Shown: piece by piece, positions 8,296 through 16,817 of the stretch | How the letters are laid out: every line of letters begins with the position of its first letter | Numbering within the stretch: the first letter of the stretch is position 1 | Assembly (NCBI GenBank): GCA_023429565.1 | Contig: JAEZDJ010000060.1 | Coordinates: 51,588 to 115,587 of the forward strand | Source: Actinomycetes bacterium | GTDB taxonomy: Bacteria > Actinomycetota > Coriobacteriia > Coriobacteriales > Eggerthellaceae | DNA length: 64,000 bases | Direction of reading: 5' to 3' | Translations under genes and position numbers: made by a program | The notes under the pieces: generated by a model | The model's input: the letters and a program-made list of their open reading frames with translations, nothing else | What the model was told of the DNA's origin: nothing | Databases searched by the model: none

Positions 8296-9271
8296 TGCGC
8301 ATACAGAGGAACCGGCGCTGAAAGACGATTCGCGCAATGCGCAGGGAGAGCGCCCCCACCATCGGCTGACTCCTCGCATGGCCATGCAGCTGGCAGCACC
8401 CCACACCTGGCCAGCAGCCATCCTCCCCGTACTCATCGCCCTTGCCGCAGCCGGGGTGACGACAGGCACCGTTTCGGCCGTCATGACCTGCGTGCTGCTT
8501 GCCATCTGCGTCCTCCTGCAGTCTGCCGCAAACACGTTCAACGACTATTACGATTACGTGAAGGGTGCCGACTCCGTCGACGACAACGTTGATCCCACCG
8601 ATGCGGTGCTCGTGTACAATGATGCGAATCCCCGCTCGGCCTTGACATTGGCCATCGGCCTTGTGGTCGTCGCTTTCGCCTTCGGGGCTTTTGTGATTTA
8701 CGTTGCCGGGTGGATACCCCTCGCAATCGGCATCGTGGGAGCCGCTTCCGTCATTCTGTATTCCGCCGGCAAAACCCCTATCTCCTACCTGCCCATAGGC
8801 GAGATGGTGAGCGGATTCATCATGGGCGGACTCATTCCCCTTGCATGCTATCAAGCGCTTTCTGGCAGCTTTGACATCCGCGCCCTGCTTTGGTCCGTGC
8901 CCACCATCCTGGGCGTGGGTCTCATCATGTTCACCAACAACACCTGTGATCGGGAAAAGGATCTCGACTCCAGAAGACGCACGCTGTCTGTGATTCTCGG
9001 ACGCGCTCGGGCACGCTCGCTCTACCATGGCGCCGTCTATCTATGGGTGGCTGCCATAGTCGTGATCGTGGCCGTCTTCTTCACAAAGGGGCTCATCGTC
9101 ATACCCTTCATGCTGCTTGCAGCCTATCCGCTCATCAAGGCGTTGCTGAAGAATCCCCTCACACCCCCGACGCGCATGGGGGCCATGGCCCAGATATGCG
9201 GCGTCAATGTAGCGCTCGGAGCCTTTTACGCTGCTGCCATCTTCGCAAGCGGCATTTCGATCATGGCCTGA
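8276..9271 (+). CDS. menA: 1,4-dihydroxy-2-naphthoate polyprenyltransferase (MenA), UbiA family
   Basis: 331 aa. ATG at 8276 has AAAGGAAG upstream and overlaps the preceding gene by 20 bases, so translation is probably coupled. A polar N-terminal tail of about 40 residues precedes eight or nine membrane segments. The first Asp-rich motif NTFNDYYDYVKG and the second NTCDREKDLDSRRRT bind Mg-prenyl diphosphate, as in UbiA-family prenyltransferases. The wording of both motifs and the 300-residue core fit MenA, which joins a prenyl chain to DHNA to make demethylmenaquinone. No other men genes are nearby. Menaquinone would serve the flavoprotein-type respiration suggested at the left of the window. 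Confidence 0.82.
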   Translation: MGNRATDAHTEEPALKDDSRNAQGERPHHRLTPRMAMQLAAPHTWPAAILPVLIALAAAGVTTGTVSAVMTCVLLAICVLLQSAANTFNDYYDYVKGADSVDDNVDPTDAVLVYNDANPRSALTLAIGLVVVAFAFGAFVIYVAGWIPLAIGIVGAASVILYSAGKTPISYLPIGEMVSGFIMGGLIPLACYQALSGSFDIRALLWSVPTILGVGLIMFTNNTCDREKDLDSRRRTLSVILGRARARSLYHGAVYLWVAAIVVIVAVFFTKGLIVIPFMLLAAYPLIKALLKNPLTPPTRMGAMAQICGVNVALGAFYAAAIFASGISIMA

Positions 9272-9275
9272 CCGA

Positions 9276-10193
9276 TCATCGCCAAAGTATCTGCACAGGA
9301 TCGGGGAACAGCGAAGACAGGTTGGAGGGATCGAATTCCCTCAGCAGCTTCTCCGGAGTTGTGGGATCATTCGTCGGCGCGAGGCCGGCCAAATTCGCAA
9401 TATGACCGATGACCGCTTCAGGCGTGCCAAAGCGGGCAAGAAGGACATCAAGCGCTGCATCTCCGTCGCGCTTTGCCAAACGCCGGCCGTCGTCGACGAC
9501 AAAGAGGGGAACGTGCGCATACACGGGATGAGGAAGGCTGAGCAGGGTTTGAAGATGGACCTGCTGTGGCGTCGAGCAAAGTAGGTCGACGCCACGGACG
9601 ACTGAGTTCACGCCTTGCTCTGCATCATCCACGACCACGGCGAGCTGATACGCAAACGTGCCATCAGCCCTGCGAATCAAAAAATCACCGCATTCGCGCT
9701 GAAGGTTTTGCTTGAAAGGTCCCTGCACGAGGTCGTGGATGGCAATCGTCTGATCAGGCACCGTCAGACGCCGAGTCGGCGTCCTTCCCTGACCCAGCGT
9801 CTCACGCTCACTCTCCGTCAGCCGACGGCACGTACCAGGATAGACCACCTTTTGGCCGCGATGCGGAGCAGAAGCCGCATGCACGTCAGAACGCGTGCAA
9901 AAGCACGGATAGACGATTCCTCTTGCAGCGAGGCTTTGATACGCATCATGATATGCCTCTCGGCGATCATGCTGGAAATAGGGACCGTCATCCCAAACGA
10001 GTCCCAATCTTTCAAAATCCCGCTGAAGGGCGTCTGCGTATTCGGCCCGTGACCGCCCCGCATCCAAATCCTCAATTCTGAGGACGATGCGTCCCCCTTG
10101 TGATTTTGCCACAAGCCAGGCCATCAGCGACGCAAAGACATTTCCCGCATGCATGCGTCCCGTCGGCGATGGCGCAAGTCGGCCGACAATCAC
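9276..10193 (-). CDS. gluQ: Glutamyl-Q tRNA(Asp) synthetase
   Basis: 305 aa. GTG start at 10193 overlaps the paaK stop (GTGA). The HIGH-equivalent motif is APSPTGRMHAGN near the N-terminus; the KMSKS-equivalent is RRLAKRDGD. A Cys cluster (YPCFCTRSD ... YPGTC) matches the zinc site of GluQ-RS. The protein lacks the C-terminal anticodon-binding domain of GltX, which is what separates GluQ-RS (about 300 aa) from GluRS (about 470 aa). The enzyme charges queuosine at position 34 of tRNA-Asp with glutamate. Its position after paaK looks like operon hitch-hiking rather than a pathway link. Confidence 0.88.
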   Translation of the reverse strand: MIVGRLAPSPTGRMHAGNVFASLMAWLVAKSQGGRIVLRIEDLDAGRSRAEYADALQRDFERLGLVWDDGPYFQHDRREAYHDAYQSLAARGIVYPCFCTRSDVHAASAPHRGQKVVYPGTCRRLTESERETLGQGRTPTRRLTVPDQTIAIHDLVQGPFKQNLQRECGDFLIRRADGTFAYQLAVVVDDAEQGVNSVVRGVDLLCSTPQQVHLQTLLSLPHPVYAHVPLFVVDDGRRLAKRDGDAALDVLLARFGTPEAVIGHIANLAGLAPTNDPTTPEKLLREFDPSNLSSLFPDPVQILWR

Positions 10194-11554
10194 TTCCGCA
10201 GGTCCTTGACATGCTTCGCCTTGCCCATCGTGCGCTCGATTCCCCCCGGTTCGACCAGTTTCACCCTGACGCCCACCAACAGCGTCTTCTTAAGCCGTTC
10301 GGCGATCGATCGGGTGAAATCGCTCATCACTTCGAACGAGTCAGAAAATGCCTCGGGCTTCAATTCGACGTGAACGGTCAATCGATCAAGGCCATCGTCG
10401 CTGTCGACGACGATGAGATAGTGAGGGGTGACGCCCTCTATGCCCGCAAGCACATCTTCCACTTGGCTCGGAAAAACGTTCGTGCCCCGAATGATGAGCA
10501 TGTCGTCCGAGCGGGCGCGGACCTTCTGCATGCGGGCGTGAGTGCGGCCGCATGCGCACTGATCGGTGACGACGCGGGTGAGATCGTGCGTGCGATAACG
10601 AAGCACGGGAATCCCCTGCTTGTCGAGGGGCGTCAGCACGAGCTCGCCCTCTTCGCCCTCCGCAACGGGTTCGCCCGTTTCGGGATCGACGACCTCCCAG
10701 AGAAAATGATCCTCCGCGATATGCTGCATCCCACGCTCGGCAAGGCACTCCCCCGACACGCCGGGCCCCATAACTTCGGTCAACCCATAATTGTCAGTGC
10801 AGACGATATGCATGCGTTTCTCGATTTCAGCCTTGAGGGCTGGAGGGCATGGCTCTCCGCCGAACAGTCCAACCCGCAAGGTTGACGTTGCCCAGTCAAA
10901 TCCCATTCGCTCCCCCACCTCGCATATGTGAAGGGCGTAGGAGGGCGTGGCAATGAGCACGGTTGTCCCGTAATCCTTGATCATGTCTATATGGCGTTCC
11001 GTGTTTCCCGAACCGGCGGGAATCATCATGCACCCCAATTTGAGCATGCCGTAGTGCAGGCCAAACCCACCGGTGAACATGCCGTAACCGAAGGCCATTT
11101 GCACACGGTCACCAGGAACAACGCCCGCCATCTGAGCCAGACGCGCGATACAGTCGCTCCAGACCTGCATGTCATCCGAGCTATATCCCACCACGATCGG
11201 CTTTCCCGTGGTTCCCGAAGAGGCATGGAGCTCCACAATCTCTTCGAGGGGAAGCGCGAACAGGCCATAGGGATAGGTGTCCCGCAGTGCTGTCTTGTCC
11301 GTGAAAGGCAGCTTGCGGACATCCTCGAGCTGCCTTACGTCAGCAGGGCTGACGCCGCTGTCGTCCATGAGCTTGCGATACCAGGGCACCCGTTCGTAAG
11401 TCCAGGCAACTTGAGCCTTGAGCTTTTCCAGCTGAAGGTTGCGAATCTGCTCGCGAGAAGCGAACTCGACATCCCGATCATACACGGGCAACTGAGAAAA
11501 CCGGCCCTCCGCAACAGCGGAAAGCATTGCACCCTTTTGAGTGATGTCGATCAT
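10190..11554 (-). CDS. paaK: Phenylacetate-CoA ligase family enzyme (first copy)
   Basis: 454 aa. ATG at 11554 overlaps the upstream ACT gene by 4 bases (ATGA). The AMP-binding P-loop is LHASSGTTGKPIVVGYS; the later motifs GGEPCPPALK, TDNYGLTEVMGPG and the aryl-CoA-ligase C-terminal domain (DDMLIIRGTNVFPSQ) are all present. PaaK activates phenylacetate or indoleacetate to the CoA thioester with ATP. Next to iorAB it probably works on the same aryl-acetyl-CoA pool: making the CoA ester for reductive carboxylation to the amino acid, or releasing the acid in fermentation. The direction is inferred. Confidence 0.88.
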   Translation of the reverse strand: MIDITQKGAMLSAVAEGRFSQLPVYDRDVEFASREQIRNLQLEKLKAQVAWTYERVPWYRKLMDDSGVSPADVRQLEDVRKLPFTDKTALRDTYPYGLFALPLEEIVELHASSGTTGKPIVVGYSSDDMQVWSDCIARLAQMAGVVPGDRVQMAFGYGMFTGGFGLHYGMLKLGCMMIPAGSGNTERHIDMIKDYGTTVLIATPSYALHICEVGERMGFDWATSTLRVGLFGGEPCPPALKAEIEKRMHIVCTDNYGLTEVMGPGVSGECLAERGMQHIAEDHFLWEVVDPETGEPVAEGEEGELVLTPLDKQGIPVLRYRTHDLTRVVTDQCACGRTHARMQKVRARSDDMLIIRGTNVFPSQVEDVLAGIEGVTPHYLIVVDSDDGLDRLTVHVELKPEAFSDSFEVMSDFTRSIAERLKKTLLVGVRVKLVEPGGIERTMGKAKHVKDLRK

Positions 11555-12006
11555 CGGTTTTCCCCTCTGCCCGACAGGCCATCGCCATCGAGCACATCGG
11601 AAAGGTCGCTTTGCCCGATAAGCTCCACCGGCTCTTCGTTCAACAGGGCCTCCGCACGGGCAACATCCTTGACCGACAACGCGATATAGGTGGAAATGAG
11701 CGAATAGCTGTACGCGACGTTGATGTTGCATTGGGCCATGATTCCCATGACGCGGGCCAGCTCTCCGGGCTTGTCGACAAGGCGGACACACAGCACCGCC
11801 GTCTCCGTGGCAGCCGCTCCCTGCTCCTTCAGCACATCGAGAGCTTTATCCGGATCGTTCACGATAAAGCGCACGATGCCATAGTCTCCAGTGTCGGAAG
11901 CGCTATACCCCCTCACGCTCACTCCGGCAACCTCGAACGCATCAAGAACGCGATGAAGGTGTCCCGGCTGACTTTCCAAAAACACGCTGATCTGAGAAAC
12001 GCTCAT
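11551..12006 (-). CDS. Tandem ACT-domain protein (first copy)
   Basis: 151 aa made of two ACT-like beta-alpha-beta units: residues 1-65 (ISVFLESQPGHLHRVLDAFE) and about 68-135 (VLCVRLVDKPGELARVMGIM). ACT units bind small ligands, usually amino acids. Stand-alone two-ACT proteins of this size regularly lie beside PaaK and IOR genes and probably sense an aromatic amino acid to control the enzyme or gene set; this is family knowledge, not shown here. The gene sits between iorB and paaK with 2 bases before it and a 4-base overlap after it. Confidence 0.82.
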   Translation of the reverse strand: MSVSQISVFLESQPGHLHRVLDAFEVAGVSVRGYSASDTGDYGIVRFIVNDPDKALDVLKEQGAAATETAVLCVRLVDKPGELARVMGIMAQCNINVAYSYSLISTYIALSVKDVARAEALLNEEPVELIGQSDLSDVLDGDGLSGRGENR

Positions 12007-12008
12007 GT

Positions 12009-12629
12009 TCAGTTCACCTCATTTTCGCCCGAACGACTCGCTTCCTGTGCGAACTCCCGGCCTGCATGAAACGCAGCCAGGTTGGCCTCGACCGTCTTTG
12101 CTGGCACGCGGGAGGCGATTACCTTCTCCCAGGAATCCGCAGAAAACGGCAAACGCGTGGACAGCGCGCCCAGCAACACGACATTCACCGATTTGGAGCT
12201 CCCGGCATGAGTGGCAAGATCTCCTGCGGGGATGAACGTGGCGCCTGCGGCTTCCTGCAACGTGCCACGCGGATGCGCGGGCATGGAAGCCTTCCCCGTC
12301 AATACGGGAAGGGGCTTGATGGTCTCATCAGCCACAAGCAGGTATCCGCCCTCCTTCAAGAAAGACAGGTTGCGCAAAGCCTCCGTCGTCTCAAAGGCAA
12401 TGACGGAGTCGGCACAGCCGGGATCGCACACCATAGAGCGAACTTCCTGTCCAAAACGCACGACGGTGGTAACCGCTCCGCCCCTTTGCGCCATGCCATG
12501 TATCTCCGACACCTTTGCCGACACGCCGGCATCCAGCGCCGCGTGCGCCAAGAGATCCGCCGCGAGAATGGTGCCCTGCCCCCCCACGCCGCACAGCAGC
12601 ACCGTGGTCGCGTGTTCGCCGTTACTCAT
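12009..12629 (-). CDS. iorB: Indolepyruvate:ferredoxin oxidoreductase beta subunit
   Basis: 206 aa. ATG at 12629 overlaps the iorA stop by 8 bases. The N-terminus VLLCGVGGQGTILAADLLA and the following EIHGMAQRGGAVTTVVRFG are hallmarks of the gamma-type domain of 2-oxoacid:ferredoxin oxidoreductases. With IorA it oxidises indolepyruvate, phenylpyruvate or hydroxyphenylpyruvate with CoA to the aryl-acetyl-CoA and CO2, reducing ferredoxin, or the reverse. Confidence 0.92.
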   Translation of the reverse strand: MSNGEHATTVLLCGVGGQGTILAADLLAHAALDAGVSAKVSEIHGMAQRGGAVTTVVRFGQEVRSMVCDPGCADSVIAFETTEALRNLSFLKEGGYLLVADETIKPLPVLTGKASMPAHPRGTLQEAAGATFIPAGDLATHAGSSKSVNVVLLGALSTRLPFSADSWEKVIASRVPAKTVEANLAAFHAGREFAQEASRSGENEVN

Positions 12630-14367
12630 GCGATCCCCCTTCGGCCAATTCGATGGCATTGAAAGCGCAGTACTGGACGCATTGGCCACAGCCAACGCAA
12701 AGTCCCGGATCAATGTTGGCACGTCCCGTCTCGGGATCCTTCGCAATGGCAGGACAGCCAAGCGTCGGGCAGACGCCGCATGCAGCACAGGAATCGCTCA
12801 CCCGCCACACCGGTTTGCGGGTGCGCTCCAGCAGCACGCAGGGACTCCGGAACACGATCACCGACAGGTCGTCGGAAGAGACTGCCGTCTTAAGGGAGCG
12901 GCGCACGGCTTTCGCGTCCTGAGGGTCGACGGTGGTCACATCGTCGACGCCGAGAGCCCGTATGACGCCTTCCATGTCGAGCTCACGCGACGGACGGTTC
13001 TGCAGCGTTTCGCCATTGAAGGGATTCCCCTGGCGGCCCGTCATGGCGGTCGTGCGGTTGTCCAAAATGCAGACTGTTCCCCCGCCTCTGTTGTACACGG
13101 TCGAGACGAGCGAAGAGAGCCCGGAATGGGCGAAGGTCGAGTCGCCGATGACGGCTACGACAGGACGATGGTCTGTACCGGAGAATGCCAGCTCGAATCC
13201 ATGGGCCATGGACACCGAGGCTCCCATGTCGATGCAGGTGCTCATGGCCGAAAGCGGCGGCAAGGCACCGAGAGTGTAGCAGCCGATGTCCCCCGTGACA
13301 ATGGCCTTCATGCGAGAGAGCTCCTTGAACACGAGACGGTGGGGGCAGCCGGGGCAAAGTGCGGGCGGACGTGCCGGCAAACCTGACAGAGGAGCCGCAT
13401 GAGACGGTCCTTCGATGCCGAATGCCCTGCGCACAAGCCCTGGCGTGAGCTCGCCGTCGCGAGGCAGAGGAGCAGGTGGTTCCCCCACTGTCACGCCGAG
13501 CGCACGAATGCCGTCGGAAAGGTAGTCCGATGCCTCCTCGACAACGTAAAGGGCGTCCACCGAAGCAGCAAAGGCTTTCACCGTGTTTTCTGGAAGCGGC
13601 CAACTCACGCCAATCTTGAGCACCGATGCATCAGGAAGGGCCTCGATGACATGCTCGTAGACCGCGCCTGCACACACCACGCCGATGGCGGTTCCCCGTC
13701 GCACGACCTCGTTGAAGGGGCAATCGTCAACCCATTCCTTGAGGCGGTCGATGCGGTTGAGTTGCTCGATGCGTCGTGGTTTCGCAAAAGCGGGCATCAT
13801 CACCCATTTTGCCGCGTCGTCCTCATAGGGCCTCAGCGCAACCTCTGTGCGTTTCCCTGGTTCGACCGGAGTCTTGGTATGGGACACACGCACCGTCGAG
13901 CGGATAAAGAAGGGCACGTCGAAACGTTCAGACAGCGCGAATGCCTCTCGCGTGTACTCCAACGCCTCAGCCGAATCGGCCGGATCAAGCATGGGGATAT
14001 GGGCGGCACGGGCATAAAAGCGAGAATCCTGCTCGTTTTGCGACGAATACATTCCCGGATCGTCGGCCGCAAGGATGACCATGCCGCCGTTAACCCCCGC
14101 ATAGGCCGCCGTGAACAGAGGATCTGCGGCGACATTCACGCCAACGTGTTTCATCGTTGCCAAAACGCGCGCCCCAGCAGCCGATGCACCCAAACCCACT
14201 TCGACTGCAACCTTTTCGTTCACGCACCATTCGGCATACACGTCCGATTTCTTGGCAAATGCCTCGAGCGTCTCGGTCGAGGGGGTTCCGGGATACGCCA
14301 CGCCAACGCGTGCCCCAGCCTCCCATGCCCCTTGGGCGATGGCCTCATTGCCTGACATCAATTCCAT
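12622..14367 (-). CDS. iorA: Indolepyruvate:ferredoxin oxidoreductase alpha subunit
   Basis: 581 aa. ATG at 14367 (GGAAGGG upstream) gives MELMSGNEAIAQGA, the normal IorA start. The pyrimidine-binding domain is N-terminal (GVAYPGTPSTETLE). The TPP-diphosphate domain follows (TGDIGCYTLGALPP, then VIGDSTFAHSGLSSL). The last 60 residues form a two-cluster ferredoxin domain with CAACGVC and CVGCGQCVQYC. The first cluster reads CAACGVCPTLGC, the shortened spacing normal for IorA. It heads the operon iorA-iorB-ACT-paaK-gluQ. On the minus strand a perfect TATAAT (14401-14406) lies about 35 bases upstream. Confidence 0.93.
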   Translation of the reverse strand: MELMSGNEAIAQGAWEAGARVGVAYPGTPSTETLEAFAKKSDVYAEWCVNEKVAVEVGLGASAAGARVLATMKHVGVNVAADPLFTAAYAGVNGGMVILAADDPGMYSSQNEQDSRFYARAAHIPMLDPADSAEALEYTREAFALSERFDVPFFIRSTVRVSHTKTPVEPGKRTEVALRPYEDDAAKWVMMPAFAKPRRIEQLNRIDRLKEWVDDCPFNEVVRRGTAIGVVCAGAVYEHVIEALPDASVLKIGVSWPLPENTVKAFAASVDALYVVEEASDYLSDGIRALGVTVGEPPAPLPRDGELTPGLVRRAFGIEGPSHAAPLSGLPARPPALCPGCPHRLVFKELSRMKAIVTGDIGCYTLGALPPLSAMSTCIDMGASVSMAHGFELAFSGTDHRPVVAVIGDSTFAHSGLSSLVSTVYNRGGGTVCILDNRTTAMTGRQGNPFNGETLQNRPSRELDMEGVIRALGVDDVTTVDPQDAKAVRRSLKTAVSSDDLSVIVFRSPCVLLERTRKPVWRVSDSCAACGVCPTLGCPAIAKDPETGRANIDPGLCVGCGQCVQYCAFNAIELAEGGSHE

Positions 14368-14400
14368 AGGTGAGCCCTTCCGACAATTTTCCCTCGTGTG

Positions 14401-14406
14401 ATTATA
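14401..14406 (-). promoter_or_regulatory. Promoter -10 box for the iorA operon
   Basis: A perfect TATAAT on the minus strand lies just downstream of the previous operon's terminator and about 35 bases before the iorA ATG. No good -35 box is seen 17 bases upstream, where the sequence belongs to the terminator stem. Confidence 0.55.
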
Positions 14407-14417
14407 AGGCAAAACAG

Positions 14418-14451
14418 CCTGCCAGGCCTCGTCGTGCCGACACCTGGCAGG
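14418..14451 (-). terminator. Terminator of the pgsA-to-FHA operon
   Basis: Nine-base arms CCTGCCAGG and CCTGGCAGG; on the minus strand the hairpin is followed by CTGTTTTG. A second, T-less hairpin (GGGGCGAG/CTCGCCCC, 14468-14494) lies between it and the FHA stop. Confidence 0.7.
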
Positions 14452-14516
14452 TCAAAGGGCTGGACAGGGGGCGAGCACGCACGGCCCTCGCCCCAGCTGA
14501 TTGAAAACGAGGCGCC

Positions 14517-14957
14517 CTAGGCCTCTTGATAAAGGAGGCAGAATGCCCCTATTTGAATAACGTCGCCCGATTCCAGGTGGCGCGCGTCAATGCTGTCGTT
14601 GTTGACCCAAACACCGTTGAAGGAATCTGCGTCTCTGATGTCGTATCCGTCTTCGGAAGGAACGATAGACGCATGTTCTCGAGACACGGTCATGTCATTG
14701 AGAAAGACATCGCACTGCGGGCTTCGCCCGATGGAAAGCGCCGTTTTTCCCAGACGGAACGAAACGCCGGTCTGAGGACCCCGCACGACACGGAGGGTCG
14801 CCTCATGCGTTGGCTTGATCTCCTCAGGAAGGGACTCGTCAGAAAAAGTCACGGGGGCGAATTTCTGCGTCGAGCCAAGCAGCTTGAACCCACATTGCGG
14901 GCATGCGGCCTGACCCTCTTCGACAGGGTTGTTGCAAACGGGACAGATTTCGCTCAT
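14517..14957 (-). CDS. FHA-domain protein with N-terminal zinc ribbon
   Basis: 146 aa. ATG at 14957 is preceded by AGAGGAA. Residues 5-22 carry two CPxC knuckles (CPVC, CPQC), a small zinc ribbon. From about residue 55 there is an FHA domain with the phosphothreonine-binding signature (SIGRSPQCDV, then SREHASI and DADSFNGVWVN). FHA domains read Ser/Thr-kinase signals; in actinobacteria such proteins often sit with cell-wall genes, as here just after dacF. No kinase gene is in the window. Confidence 0.88.
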   Translation of the reverse strand: MSEICPVCNNPVEEGQAACPQCGFKLLGSTQKFAPVTFSDESLPEEIKPTHEATLRVVRGPQTGVSFRLGKTALSIGRSPQCDVFLNDMTVSREHASIVPSEDGYDIRDADSFNGVWVNNDSIDARHLESGDVIQIGAFCLLYQEA

Positions 14958-14986
14958 GCCATTCCTCTTTTCATCAGGGCCGCTGA

Positions 14987-16393
14987 CTAGGCAGCGGCCG
15001 TCTTGTCGTTCACGAGGGGCGTTTCGTTGACCGTTATCGACTGCGCCATCTGCTGCTGTCCAGAAAGCCCACGGAAGAGGCGATCCCACCAGATGCCAAT
15101 TCCCTCAAAAAAGCTGGGGGCTGAAACATCCTCGCAAGCCACCATGTCCAGCGTGGCTATGGTCGTGTTCCGTTGCTTGAAGGAGATCGTGCCCACCTTG
15201 TCGCCCGCCTTCACGTCTCCCTTCACCTCATCGAACTCGAGGGATTGGCTCACGTTGCCGTTGAGGTCAAATATGGTGGCAGCGGCATCAGGGTCCGAAA
15301 CGGTTGCCTCCACCGTCTTGTCAATCCAGTCGGCATGGGCGACCTCTGCCACAACCGGGACTTCTGCGCCATCCATAATTGCCGTGCGCGAGCTGTTTGC
15401 CAACTGATACGATATGACATGCTGGTAAACCCAAGTGCAAAGCGCTTCCGCATCGGCGAAACGCTGAGACTCGGATGACGAATGCAGAACGATTGCATAA
15501 AGCTCTCGCTCGCCGTTGTTGGCGGCTCCCGCAAACGATTCGCCAGCAAGTTCTGTGAACCCGGTTTTCACGCCGATGGCATACTCGTAGATGTCAAGGA
15601 ACTCGTCGGTTGACTCAAGGTCGATGGTCGCCTTGCTCCCATCGGCCCGATCCACCACGATTGCGGTGCTGCCGCCAGAAACGATCGAGCGAAACTCCTC
15701 GTTCGTCATGGCATGCTGCACGACTTTGGCAACATCCGCTGCCGTGCTGTGCAGGCTTCCCTCGTATTCATCGAAGTCCAATCCATGGGGATTCTCGTAA
15801 ACCGTGTCGACGCATCCGAGGTCGGAAGCGGTGGCGTTCATCTTGTCCACGAAAGCCGCCTCAGCAGCGTCAGCGTCAGAGCTCCCTGACAAGGCAGCGC
15901 CGACTGTCTCCGCTATGGCGACCGCCGCATCGTTGCCCGAGGGAACAAGCAACGCCTTCAAGGCCGTCTCAAGGCTCATGACGTCACCGGCCTGCAAGCC
16001 GGCCGACGACTCTCCCACGGCAGCTGCAGCCGCAGACACCGTGACGCTCGTGTCGGATGACACCACGCCATCGCGCACGGCATCGAGGGCGACCACGGCG
16101 GTCATGACCTTCGTGATGGATGCGATCTGCGTGGAGCTTGTGGCGTTTCGCTCAAAATACACGGTGCCCTCAGAGTCCATGACGATGGCATATTCCGCAT
16201 CGATGCTGGGGCACTGCGCAACGGAAAGACCCCGGGAGTCGACAGTCTGCCCGTAGATGACATCCGCTTTGCGAACGTCGGCGTAGGAAGAAACGGGCGC
16301 AAGGGCGACTCCGAACGAAAGTGCAGCAGCCAGCAGCCACGACACAAGCACCGTGCCCCGCCTCTGGCGTGCGCTTGCGAAGAGACTACGCAT
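14987..16393 (-). CDS. D-alanyl-D-alanine carboxypeptidase (DacF-like, S11 family)
   Basis: 468 aa. ATG at 16393 overlaps the ACT gene stop by 8 bases. A signal peptide covers residues 1-38. The penicillin-binding motifs are all present: SITK (Ser92-Lys95), SGN (152-154) and KTG (276-278). The enzyme trims the terminal D-Ala from peptidoglycan stem peptides at the outer membrane face. After the catalytic domain comes a C-terminal beta-rich PBP5-like region, then a weakly hydrophobic stretch with a short tail. The operon context (pgsA, VanW protein, FHA) agrees with an envelope role. Confidence 0.9.
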   Translation of the reverse strand: MRSLFASARQRRGTVLVSWLLAAALSFGVALAPVSSYADVRKADVIYGQTVDSRGLSVAQCPSIDAEYAIVMDSEGTVYFERNATSSTQIASITKVMTAVVALDAVRDGVVSSDTSVTVSAAAAAVGESSAGLQAGDVMSLETALKALLVPSGNDAAVAIAETVGAALSGSSDADAAEAAFVDKMNATASDLGCVDTVYENPHGLDFDEYEGSLHSTAADVAKVVQHAMTNEEFRSIVSGGSTAIVVDRADGSKATIDLESTDEFLDIYEYAIGVKTGFTELAGESFAGAANNGERELYAIVLHSSSESQRFADAEALCTWVYQHVISYQLANSSRTAIMDGAEVPVVAEVAHADWIDKTVEATVSDPDAAATIFDLNGNVSQSLEFDEVKGDVKAGDKVGTISFKQRNTTIATLDMVACEDVSAPSFFEGIGIWWDRLFRGLSGQQQMAQSITVNETPLVNDKTAAA

Positions 16394-16817
16394 GATTGCG
16401 GTAGACTTCCTCGGCGCTGACTGGCTGGAAACCGGCCTCGACAAGCTTTTCTTCGATGAGTTCGTCGGCAGCTACCTTCAAGACATCGACCGCCGCATCG
16501 GCATCGAGCGAAAAGCAATACCCGTACTCAACGTTGACATCCTGAGCGTCGAGGAACTCAAGCAGGGAGGCAAGTCCGCCGGGACGGTTCGGAACGCGAA
16601 CGGCCAGAACGGGAGTCACCGTGGCCCGATAGCCCTTTGCCTCAAGGGCCGACGCCGCAGCGTCAGGCGTGTCCACAAGCATGCGGGCAACGCCGAATTC
16701 CTCCGTGTCCGCCAGGAAGAGGGCATGCATGTTGATGCCCTCGTCTGAAACGACACGGCAGGCAGAGGCCAAACGGCCCCTTTCGTTCTCAAGAAAGACA
16801 GTCAACTGTGAAATCAT
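16386..16817 (-). CDS. Tandem ACT-domain protein (second copy)
   Basis: 143 aa with two ACT-like units (ISQLTVFLENERGRLASACR and VLAVRVPNRPGGLASLLEFL). It is clearly a diverged paralogue of the ACT protein at 11551-12006: same length, two-unit layout and pairing with a paaK gene. The start overlaps the paaK2 stop by 4 bases. A ligand is not identifiable; an aromatic amino acid is a reasonable guess from the family. Confidence 0.82.
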   Translation of the reverse strand: MISQLTVFLENERGRLASACRVVSDEGINMHALFLADTEEFGVARMLVDTPDAAASALEAKGYRATVTPVLAVRVPNRPGGLASLLEFLDAQDVNVEYGYCFSLDADAAVDVLKVAADELIEEKLVEAGFQPVSAEEVYRNHA